From Acidobacteriota bacterium (GTDB taxonomy: Bacteria; Acidobacteriota; Vicinamibacteria; Vicinamibacterales; Vicinamibacteraceae): a stretch of DNA of 33,778 nucleotides. The DNA is taken from the NCBI GenBank assembly GCA_023429845.1, contig JAEZCY010000178.1, positions 1 to 33,778 on the forward strand. Reading direction: 5' to 3'. The position numbers and the translations under genes were made by a program. The notes beneath the pieces are model-generated. The model saw nothing but the letters and a program-made list of their open reading frames with translations. It did not search any database and was not told the DNA's origin. Shown here piece by piece: positions 14,649 through 21,816 of this stretch (positions are counted from its first letter, which is position 1; each line of letters opens with the position of its first letter).

Positions 14649-14703
14649 GCGGACTCCGCCCTGCCTGTAACACGACATCAGGCAGGCTGCAGGTGGAGGT
14701 GCG

Positions 14704-15993
14704 TCACCCCACGGGTGCCGACGCCGCTGCCGCCTCGGCGCGCCCCGTGCGGAGGACCTGCTCCACGATCGCGGCGGCGCGTGGCGCCCCTCCCGCGCGC
14801 GCGATGGAATCCTTCACGTCGCCCGCGTGCTGCCGGTACGACGGCTCGTCGAGCACACGCCGGATCGCGTCGCGAAGCCGCGCGACGCTGAGCCGGCTCC
14901 ACGGCACCACGTCACCGACGCCCGCCCAGCGCACCCGTTCCGCGGTGCCGGGCTGGTCGTGCGCGATCGGCACGGCCACCAGCGGCACGGCATGGGCCAG
15001 CGAATCGAGGACGGTGTTGATGGATGCGTGCGTCACCGTCAGCGTGGCGCGGGCCAGCAGTTCGGTCTGCGGTGCGTAAGGGACCACGAGCGCATTCGGC
15101 CGCAGGGCTACCGCCGCGCGCTCGTCGAGCGCGCCTCCGTGACTCAGCACGAGCTGCACCCCGAGCCCGGCACACGCCGCGGCGATCGTGAAGAACCCGT
15201 CGGTCCGGCGATTCTGCAGGGTACCGAGCGACCCATAGACGACAGGCCTTCCGTCGAGCGCTTCCCACGGGAAGGCGACGGCGCTCGATTCGCGGCCCCG
15301 CAGTGGCCCGACGTAGTGGAAGTGCGGCGGCAGGCAGTCGGAGGGAAAGTCCAACGCGGGGGGCAGCTGGCTCAGGATCGCGAATGGCGATCCCGTGTCC
15401 TCGATGCGGAACTGCGCGGGCAGTCGCCACTTCGCGCGGTAGCCGTTGACCACGCGCCCGAGCGGCGTCGCCGCCAGGTCGAAGAGGCCGAACGCCATCC
15501 GATTGCGCCACCGGCGCAGTCGGCCCGGCCGGTACTCCCATGCCGTGAACGCCGGCGGGCACGACGCGTCGCGATGGAAGGGAATGGAGTTGCAGACCGT
15601 GACGAACGGCACGTCCAGGTGAGCGGCAATGGCGGCCCCCGACGGCTCCAGTTGGTCGACGACGAGCAGATCGACCCCGAGTTCCCGCGCCCTCGGCGGG
15701 ATGTCGCGGCACCACGCGTGCACGAGAGACTCGGAGTGCCTGATGGCCAGTCGGATGGAGGCGAAGCCGCGGCGGGTGCCCATCTCGCCGTGACGACGCT
15801 CGAGGCTCCCGGGCGGGTACAGGTCGGCGCCGACGGCGATGGGCGTCACGCCCGCCGCGGCGATGCGCGCCTGCAGGTCGGGCAGCTGGAAGAAGAGGAC
15901 GCGGTGTCCGCGTGCCTGCAGCGCGCCGGCAAGCGCCAGCATCGGGTTGATGTGGCCGAGGTCCGGCAGCGACACGATGCCGACGACGCTCAT
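14704..15993 (-). CDS. GT1-family glycosyltransferase (MGT/CrtX-like)
   Basis: A 429-residue GT-B enzyme. The N-terminus GIVSLPDLGHINPMLALAGAL is the acceptor-side loop with the catalytic-type His (GH). The donor half has VVYGSLGTLQNR, NALVVPYAPQTELLARA, LTVTHASINTVLDSL and PIAHDQPGTAERV, the UGT/MGT signature ending in DQ, which binds the sugar. The run from THAS to DQPG and the SRLSVARLRDAI segment resemble zeaxanthin glucosyltransferase CrtX. Known MGT members glycosylate macrolides, sterols or carotenoids. The neighbouring CrtI-like oxidoreductase and BLUF photoreceptor make a carotenoid-like acceptor plausible but unproven. Expected Gly in the THAG motif is Ser here. Confidence 0.8.
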   Translation of the reverse strand: MSVVGIVSLPDLGHINPMLALAGALQARGHRVLFFQLPDLQARIAAAGVTPIAVGADLYPPGSLERRHGEMGTRRGFASIRLAIRHSESLVHAWCRDIPPRARELGVDLLVVDQLEPSGAAIAAHLDVPFVTVCNSIPFHRDASCPPAFTAWEYRPGRLRRWRNRMAFGLFDLAATPLGRVVNGYRAKWRLPAQFRIEDTGSPFAILSQLPPALDFPSDCLPPHFHYVGPLRGRESSAVAFPWEALDGRPVVYGSLGTLQNRRTDGFFTIAAACAGLGVQLVLSHGGALDERAAVALRPNALVVPYAPQTELLARATLTVTHASINTVLDSLAHAVPLVAVPIAHDQPGTAERVRWAGVGDVVPWSRLSVARLRDAIRRVLDEPSYRQHAGDVKDSIARAGGAPRAAAIVEQVLRTGRAEAAAASAPVG

Positions 15994-16022
15994 GCCTGTG
16001 CCGGGAACCGGGTAACCATCAG

Positions 16023-16043
16023 GCTGCTCCTGGGAGGAGCAGC
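16023..16043. other. Perfect 9-bp inverted repeat in a divergent intergenic region
   Basis: GCTGCTCCT and AGGAGCAGC enclose GGG. The repeat lies 30 bases upstream of the CrtX-like gene and 68 bases upstream of the DUF1080 operon. A second hairpin follows at 16066-16088 (TCGCGGC/GCCGCGA, 9-base loop). These could be operators for either direction, or a leader structure. No T-run is present, which argues against a terminator. No clear promoter was found in the 117-base gap. Confidence 0.5.
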
Positions 16044-16110
16044 ATCATAACTGCTTCTCGCATGTTCGCGGCGCCCGGCTGGCCGCGAGCGTCATGGTAG
16101 TGTCCTCGGC

Positions 16111-17241
16111 ATGAAGCGACGCGAGTTCCTGGCGAGCGCGGCCCTGGCCCCCACGGTGTTGACCCTGTCCCAGACCGACGAGGGGCAGTTCGAGTCACTG
16201 TTCGACGGCGTTTCGCTGGCCCAGTGGTCGGTGGCCGACGGCCGCGAGTCGGCGTTCCACGTGCAGGACGGCGCCATCGTCGTGCACGAGAGCGACGGCT
16301 ATCCGGCGTGGCTGCGCTCGGCGAGACAGTACGAGAATTTCGATTTTCGCGGCGAGTTCTTCGTGCAGGGGTGGAGCAACTCCGGCATCTACATCCATGC
16401 ACCGGAGCACGGACGCGCCACATGGTGCGGGATGAAGATCAACATCTTCCACCAGGTGGACAAGACGCCGGCGCCGGAGTCCATGGGATCGATCTTTCCG
16501 ATCGTGGCTCCGCGCGTCGTCAACGTGAAGAACAAGGGCGAGTGGAACACCTTCCGCATCGTCATGGACTGGCCGCGCCTCCAGGTGTGGACCAACGACG
16601 CGCTGGTGCACGACATCGACGTGGAGTCGGTGCCGGAGCTGCGCTACCGGCTGCGTCAGGGCTATCTCGGGCTGGAGTCGCTCTCGTACCCGATCCGCTT
16701 CCGGGCGCTGCGCGTGCGCGAGCTGCCGTCGCGCGTCACGTGGACGCCCCTCTACGAGACGGCCCAGGACTTCGCGAAGTGGCGCGTGCTGGACGGGAAG
16801 CCCAGGTTCGAGGCACTCGGCGGCATCCTGCATGCCGACGACGACGGCCACCTCGGCACGATCGAGATGTTCAGACATTTCGAGCTGCAGATGTACGTCC
16901 GTCACGCGCGCCATCACAATGGCGGCGTGACGTTCGGTGGTCCGGGCGGCGACGGTCCCGGGCGCAGGTACGAGGTCCAGCTGCACGACGTCGAGGGCGC
17001 GCACTACCCGACGGGTTCGCTTTACGGGCTCCGGCGCGCGACGTACCCGCGGATCGAGGCGGAGCGCTGGTGGCTGTTCCAGTTGCGGGTCGAGTCCGGC
17101 CGGTGCGTCGTGCGCGCCAACGGCGACACGATCCTCGAGTACGAGGGACTGGAGCTGCCAACCGAAGGGCCGATCGCCCTGCAGGCGCACGGGCCAGGCC
17201 GCTGGACCGAGTTCAAGCACGTCCACGTCCGTCGGTTGTGA
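16111..17241 (+). CDS. Exported protein with two DUF1080 (3-keto-glycoside hydrolase-type) domains
   Basis: A 376-residue protein with a short Tat-like start (MKRREFLASAALAPTVL, Arg3-Arg4). The first domain (about residues 28-205) shows FESLFDGVSLAQWSV, FDFRGEFFVQGWSNSGIYIHAP and EWNTFRIVM. The second (about 218-376) repeats the fold with GGVTFGG, RYEVQLHDVEG and WWLFQLRVESGRCVVRANGD. Both are DUF1080 (PF06439) laminin-G-like jellyrolls, a family with members that cleave 3-keto-glycosides. The second copy keeps the ExQ-like motif but has lost parts of the sheet edge, so it may be a binding module. It leads the operon with the RidA protein (five bases apart). Confidence 0.85.
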   Translation: MKRREFLASAALAPTVLTLSQTDEGQFESLFDGVSLAQWSVADGRESAFHVQDGAIVVHESDGYPAWLRSARQYENFDFRGEFFVQGWSNSGIYIHAPEHGRATWCGMKINIFHQVDKTPAPESMGSIFPIVAPRVVNVKNKGEWNTFRIVMDWPRLQVWTNDALVHDIDVESVPELRYRLRQGYLGLESLSYPIRFRALRVRELPSRVTWTPLYETAQDFAKWRVLDGKPRFEALGGILHADDDGHLGTIEMFRHFELQMYVRHARHHNGGVTFGGPGGDGPGRRYEVQLHDVEGAHYPTGSLYGLRRATYPRIEAERWWLFQLRVESGRCVVRANGDTILEYEGLELPTEGPIALQAHGPGRWTEFKHVHVRRL

Positions 17242-17246
17242 TCACC

Positions 17247-18512
17247 ATGCGCACCCCTGCCGCTTCCGCCTCCCTCGCCGCCAGCCTCCGTCTCGCGGCG
17301 GTCATCGCTGCCATGTTCGCTCTCGGCCAGGCCATGAGCGCCCGACCTTCGCCGCAGGGCGTCGTCCTCGAGGCGGCAGCACCCGACGGAGTCCGGGTCC
17401 GGGCCATCGAGCCGGATCCGGGCCGCGGCCGCGCCGCTGCCGTCGTCGTCGAGGAGGGCGCCCTCGCGCACACCGCCATCCTCCATCCTCTCGATGCGCA
17501 GGGGACGCTGCAGGGGAGGGGCGATGCGTATGCCCAGGCCACGCACGTGCTCGGCAGCGTGGACGCGGCACTTCGCGCGGCCGGGTCGGGGCTCGATCGG
17601 GTGGCGCGGCTGCACGTGTACGTCGCCGATGCGTCGGTGACCGCCTCGGTCGATCGGCTGCTCACCGAGCGCTTCGCCGGCGCCACTCCCGCCGTCACGT
17701 TCGTCGAGTCGCGCATGGCGCACGACGGTGTCCTCGTGGCGATGGACGCGGTGGCGGCGACGCCTCGCGGCGTGCACGCGAAGGCCGCGGAACGACTCGT
17801 GGTCGCTGGACTTCCGGCCTCGGGGCGCCAGGCGCACGTCGCGGTGCAGCCCGCCGGACCCTTTGCCATCGTGTCGGGGCGCGCCGCACCCGGCGAGTTC
17901 GACGACGCCGTACGCGCCACGATGGAACAACTCCGCGGCGACCTGAAAGCGGTGGGCCTCGGCTTCGAGCACGCGGTGCACGTGAAGGCCTTCCTTGGCG
18001 ACATGTCGCGTGCCGGGCAGCTGCAGCAGATCGTAGCCGGCACGTTCGAGCGCACGGCCCCGCCGCTGGTGACCACCGAATGGCGCGATGCGCCGTTGCC
18101 GGTCGAGATCGAGCTCGTCGCGACGGCGCCAGGCGCGACCGCAGGTGGCGAGCGTCTCACCCTCGTGGAACCGATCTCGTCCCGCTACAGCCGCGTGGCC
18201 CGCATCTTCGGTGGACGCCCGATCTTCGTATCCGGGATTGCCGGCGCGTCGGCGGATCCGGCCACGCAGGTCCGAGAGGTCTTCGAGCGCATGCGCCAGG
18301 TGCTGGCCGCGGCCGGCAGCGACATGCGCCACATCGCGAAAGCCACGTATTACGTCTCGGACAAGGCGGCCGACCAGGAGATCAACACGATCCGTCCCAC
18401 CGTCTTCGACCCGGCGAGGCCTCCCGCGGCGTCGAAGATCTCGGTGCGGGGCACCGGCCGGCCCGGAGCGGCCACGGTCATCGACCTGGTCGCCGTGACC
18501 ACCGATCGATGA
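17247..18512 (+). CDS. Exported protein with three RidA-like domains, all lacking the catalytic Arg
   Basis: A 421-residue protein. A signal peptide (about residues 1-31, ending ALGQAMSA) precedes three YjgF/RidA domains. Each has the family frame: QATHVLGSVDAALRAAG, VRATMEQLRGDLKAVGL, and VREVFERMRQVLAAAG, each followed by a VARLHVYVAD- or KATYYVSD-type strand. The position of the essential Arg105 of E. coli RidA reads as part of TPAVTFV, APPLVTT and PPAASKIS; none has the Arg. It therefore should not be a 2-aminoacrylate deaminase. Its stop overlaps the next start (ATGA, 18509-18512), tying it to the haem dehydrogenase. RidA proteins are normally cytosolic trimers, so a single chain with three units could form one pseudo-trimer in the periplasm. 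Role unknown. Confidence 0.82.
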   Translation: MRTPAASASLAASLRLAAVIAAMFALGQAMSARPSPQGVVLEAAAPDGVRVRAIEPDPGRGRAAAVVVEEGALAHTAILHPLDAQGTLQGRGDAYAQATHVLGSVDAALRAAGSGLDRVARLHVYVADASVTASVDRLLTERFAGATPAVTFVESRMAHDGVLVAMDAVAATPRGVHAKAAERLVVAGLPASGRQAHVAVQPAGPFAIVSGRAAPGEFDDAVRATMEQLRGDLKAVGLGFEHAVHVKAFLGDMSRAGQLQQIVAGTFERTAPPLVTTEWRDAPLPVEIELVATAPGATAGGERLTLVEPISSRYSRVARIFGGRPIFVSGIAGASADPATQVREVFERMRQVLAAAGSDMRHIAKATYYVSDKAADQEINTIRPTVFDPARPPAASKISVRGTGRPGAATVIDLVAVTTDR

Positions 18513-20866
18513 GGCTCGGGAAGCGACGCCAACTCCTGATGCTGGGGGCTGCGATTGCCGTCGCATCCGGTGGTCTGGGCGCGCAGGTCGGGGATCGCGC
18601 CGCCATCGACTCGGCTCCGCCACCGGCGCACTGGAAGATCCCGCCGGCGCCCGTGCGCAGTCCGGAGCAGTCGATGCGAATGATGGACCTGCAACAGGGT
18701 TTCCGCATCGAGCTCGTCGCCGCAGAGCCGCTCGTGCAGGATCCGATTGCCTTCGCCTTCGACGAGCGCAATCGGTTGTGGGTGCTCGAATGGCCCGCAT
18801 ACAACTGGCCATTGCGCGAGCTCCTGCCGGGGCTCGACGCGCAGCCCCCGCCCGCCAGCCGACTGGTCGTCCTCTCCGACGGCGATGGCGACGGCCGCAT
18901 GGACACGCGCACGGTCTTCGCACAGATGGACTTCCCGCGCGGCATCCAGCTCGTGGACGACGGGGTGCTCGTGTACGCCCTGCCCGAGGTCGTGTTCCTG
19001 CGCGATACCGATGGTGACGGTGCCGCGGACGCGCGGACGGTGGTGGCTTCCGGCCTGCCCGTGCCCGTCAACCCGCACCTGGCGCCGAGCAGTCCATCCT
19101 GGACGCTCGACAACTGGACGTATGGGCTCCAGGTGGAGGATCGGCTGCGCATGGTGGACGGCGCACCCGTCACGGCGCGCTCGGCGCGCCTCGCGGGGCA
19201 GTGGGGCATGTCGCACGACGACTACGGCCGGCTGTTCTTCAGCTACAACCAGGACCACATCCGCGGCAGCCTGGTACCGACCGTCTACGCCACACGCAAT
19301 CCACACTACACGGCATCGGCCGGCACCGACGTCCGCATCGGCGCCGACAACGACGTCTGGCCCCATGCGATCACGCCCGGCGTCAACCGCCGCGCGCAGC
19401 TTCGCGACGATGGGCGGCTGCGGGTGTTCACCGCGAACGCGGCGCCTACCGTATATCGCGGTGACCAGTTCCCCGAGGAGTTCCGCGGCAACGTCTTCGT
19501 CGTCGAATCCGCCGGCCGACTGATCCGGCGCTCGGTGCTCACCGAGCAGGACGGCATCGTCAGCGGCAGAAACGCGTATACGGAGCGCGAGTTCCTGTTC
19601 TCGCACGACGAACGGTTCCGTCCGGTGTTCAGCGCCACGGGGCCCGATGGCGCGCTGTACGTCGCCGACATGTACCGCGGCATCATCGAAGGCCACATCT
19701 TCCTCACGACGTTCCTGCGTAATCAGATCCTCGACCGCGGGCTGCATCGGCCATTCCACGGCATGGGCCGCATCTACCGCATCGTCCATGAGGACCGCCC
19801 GCCCGCTGTTCCGCCGCTCGTCGGGCCGGACGACCCTGACGGCTGGGTGCCGCTGCTCGCCCACCCGAACGGGCACTGGCGCGACATGGCGCAGCGCGGT
19901 CTCGTCGCGTCCGGTTCCCGGTCCGTCGTGCCTCCGATTCGGGTGATGGCGATGTCGCACGTCGATGCGCGCGTCCGCCTGCATGCGCTGTGGACGCTGC
20001 ACGGCCTCGGCGCGGCAGACGACGACCTCGTTCGTGCGCGGCTGGCCGATCGCTCGCCTTACGTCCGCATCGCTGCCTTGCGCGTGGCCGAAGCCCGCCT
20101 GACCGATGACGACGTCCGTCGCGCCGTGGTGGCAGTGGCCGACGATGACGACGTGGCGGTGCGGCGGCAGGTGCTCTACACGCTCGGGGCGGCGGCTGCG
20201 GCCGGCGTCCGCGACGTGCGGCTGCGGTTGCTGCGCCGAGACGTCGACGAGCCGTTCATCGTCGATGCGTTCCTGAGCGGAGACGCTGGGCGCGAGCTCG
20301 AGACGCTCGAGTTCATCGCGGAGTCGCCGGCGTGGACGGCCGATCGGCCGGGGCACCGCGCCCTCGTCACCGCACTGGCCACGGCCGTCACCAATGAGGG
20401 GCGTGCCGAAGGAATGGGTGCGCTGCGTCGGCTGTCTGCGGATGCGCGCGGAACGGCGTGGCTGCAAGCCGCCGTGCTCGCCGGCGCGGATGCCGCGCAG
20501 CGCGCGTCCCGGCCTGTGCAGGCGCCGACTGCTCCGCGCGATCCGGCGATCGCAGCCCTCGTCGAGCAGGGCCGCGTGGCGTATGCGATATGTGCCGGGT
20601 GCCATCAGACCGACGGACGCGGCCTGCCGTCCGTGGCGCCGCCGCTTGCCGGTGCCGCCACCGTGACGGGGCCGTCACAGGCGCTCATCGACATCGCACT
20701 GCACGGGCGTGACGTGGACGCGGCGTTCCCGAGCATGCCGCCGCTCGCAGGGTTGCCCGACGATCAGCTCGCGGCGATCCTGACCTACGTGCGTCAGGCG
20801 TGGGGCAATGCGGCGTCGGCCATCACGGTGGACGACATCCGCGCGCGTCGCGCTGCTGCACGCTAG
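18509..20866 (+). CDS. PVC-type haem-binding dehydrogenase with HEAT repeats and cytochrome c domain
   Basis: A 785-residue exported protein with an N-terminal signal (KRRQLLMLGAAIAVASGGLGA). Residues ~50-430 form a propeller of the membrane-bound dehydrogenase type: FAFDERNRLWVLEWPAYN, LSDGDGDGRMD, DTDGDGAADART (calcium-like Asp loops), then FSATGPDGALYVADMYRGIIE. Residues ~440-620 are HEAT-like helical repeats (RVRLHALWTLHGLG, SPYVRIAALRVAEA, DVAVRRQVLYTLG). The cytochrome c domain near the end has CAGCH (Cys695-His699) with a later Met ligand candidate in SMPPLAGL. The family, frequent in planctomycetes and acidobacteria, is thought to oxidise sugars and pass electrons to its haem. It follows the RidA gene with a four-base overlap. 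Substrate is unproven; the DUF1080 neighbours suggest a 3-keto sugar pathway. Confidence 0.88.
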   Translation: MRLGKRRQLLMLGAAIAVASGGLGAQVGDRAAIDSAPPPAHWKIPPAPVRSPEQSMRMMDLQQGFRIELVAAEPLVQDPIAFAFDERNRLWVLEWPAYNWPLRELLPGLDAQPPPASRLVVLSDGDGDGRMDTRTVFAQMDFPRGIQLVDDGVLVYALPEVVFLRDTDGDGAADARTVVASGLPVPVNPHLAPSSPSWTLDNWTYGLQVEDRLRMVDGAPVTARSARLAGQWGMSHDDYGRLFFSYNQDHIRGSLVPTVYATRNPHYTASAGTDVRIGADNDVWPHAITPGVNRRAQLRDDGRLRVFTANAAPTVYRGDQFPEEFRGNVFVVESAGRLIRRSVLTEQDGIVSGRNAYTEREFLFSHDERFRPVFSATGPDGALYVADMYRGIIEGHIFLTTFLRNQILDRGLHRPFHGMGRIYRIVHEDRPPAVPPLVGPDDPDGWVPLLAHPNGHWRDMAQRGLVASGSRSVVPPIRVMAMSHVDARVRLHALWTLHGLGAADDDLVRARLADRSPYVRIAALRVAEARLTDDDVRRAVVAVADDDDVAVRRQVLYTLGAAAAAGVRDVRLRLLRRDVDEPFIVDAFLSGDAGRELETLEFIAESPAWTADRPGHRALVTALATAVTNEGRAEGMGALRRLSADARGTAWLQAAVLAGADAAQRASRPVQAPTAPRDPAIAALVEQGRVAYAICAGCHQTDGRGLPSVAPPLAGAATVTGPSQALIDIALHGRDVDAAFPSMPPLAGLPDDQLAAILTYVRQAWGNAASAITVDDIRARRAAAR

Positions 20867-20990
20867 GCACGACGCGCTGGAGGCACGACGTGCACTCCAC
20901 GGCAGCAGCGGTGTTCCCTGCAGAATTGCGCTGGGTGGAGAACCGCAGTCTTGCCTCTTTCGGACGGTCAGCTCGGGCTCGAGGACTCGC

Positions 20991-21752
20991 ATGACTCCAA
21001 CATCATCCTGGTTTCTTCCGATCGTGCTGGGGGCGCTCTCGATCATGTGGACGCCCGGGCTCGCGTCGATGGCAGTGGCGCAGCCGACAGCTCCCCCCGA
21101 CGGGTTCACGAGCCTGTTCAACGGCGAGGACCTCAGCGGCTGGCGCGGCCGACCCGGCAAGGGTGGCGTGTTCAGCCCGTATGTCGAAGCGGCGTTCACC
21201 GACGCCGAGCGCAGGGCGAAGCAGGCCGAGTGGGATGCCGACCGCGATCGCCATTGGTGGGTGGACGCGGCACGTGGTGAGCTCGTGACCGATGGCCTGG
21301 GCGTGCACCTGGCGACCATGCGCGATTACGGCAACTTCGAGCTGCGTGCCGACTGGAAGCTCACCGTGCCCAACGGCATCACGGGCATCTACCTGCGCAG
21401 CTACCCGCAGGTGCAACTGTGGGATCCGGCCAGCGACACCAGGGAGAAGACCGGAGCGTTCCGCGGGTCGGGCGCGCTCTGGAACAACGCGGACGACAGT
21501 CCGGGCAAGTGGCCGCTGGTGAAGGCCGACAAGCCGATCGGCGAGTGGAACCGCGTGAGGGTGCGCATGGTGGGCGAGCGCGTGTGGGTCTGGCTCAACG
21601 GCCAGCAGACCGTTGACGGTGAGGTGCTCGACAACTACTTCGATCGCGCGCGGCCGCTGCTGCCGACCGGCGCCATCGAACTGCAGTCGCACGGCACCGA
21701 GGTGCGCTTCCGCAACATCTTCATCCGCGAGCTCGACGACACAGGTCGCTGA
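20991..21752 (+). CDS. Exported single-domain DUF1080 protein
   Basis: A 253-residue protein with a signal peptide (about residues 1-31, cleavage after AVAQ). The mature part is one DUF1080 domain: GFTSLFNGEDLSGWRGRP, YGNFELRADWKLT, NGITGIYLRSYPQVQLWDP, EWNRVRVRMVGERVWVWLNG and GAIELQSHGTEVRFRNIFIREL. This is closer to the standard 3-keto-disaccharide hydrolase type than the double-domain protein at 16111. The ATG at 20991 follows GAGGA by five bases. It lies 124 bases behind the haem dehydrogenase and is probably read from the same operon, giving an oxidase-plus-hydrolase pair. Hydrolysis of an oxidised glycoside is inference. Confidence 0.88.
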   Translation: MTPTSSWFLPIVLGALSIMWTPGLASMAVAQPTAPPDGFTSLFNGEDLSGWRGRPGKGGVFSPYVEAAFTDAERRAKQAEWDADRDRHWWVDAARGELVTDGLGVHLATMRDYGNFELRADWKLTVPNGITGIYLRSYPQVQLWDPASDTREKTGAFRGSGALWNNADDSPGKWPLVKADKPIGEWNRVRVRMVGERVWVWLNGQQTVDGEVLDNYFDRARPLLPTGAIELQSHGTEVRFRNIFIRELDDTGR

Positions 21753-21816
21753 CCCCACGTCAGGCGCGCGGCGTTGCGAAGGCCGACAGCCGATCGACGA
21801 AGGCCGCCCCTGACCG

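Noticed and set aside
18350..20605. 751-residue minus-strand open frame opposite the haem dehydrogenase
   Set aside because: Antisense of a well-supported gene; Arg/His/Val-rich text without domains.
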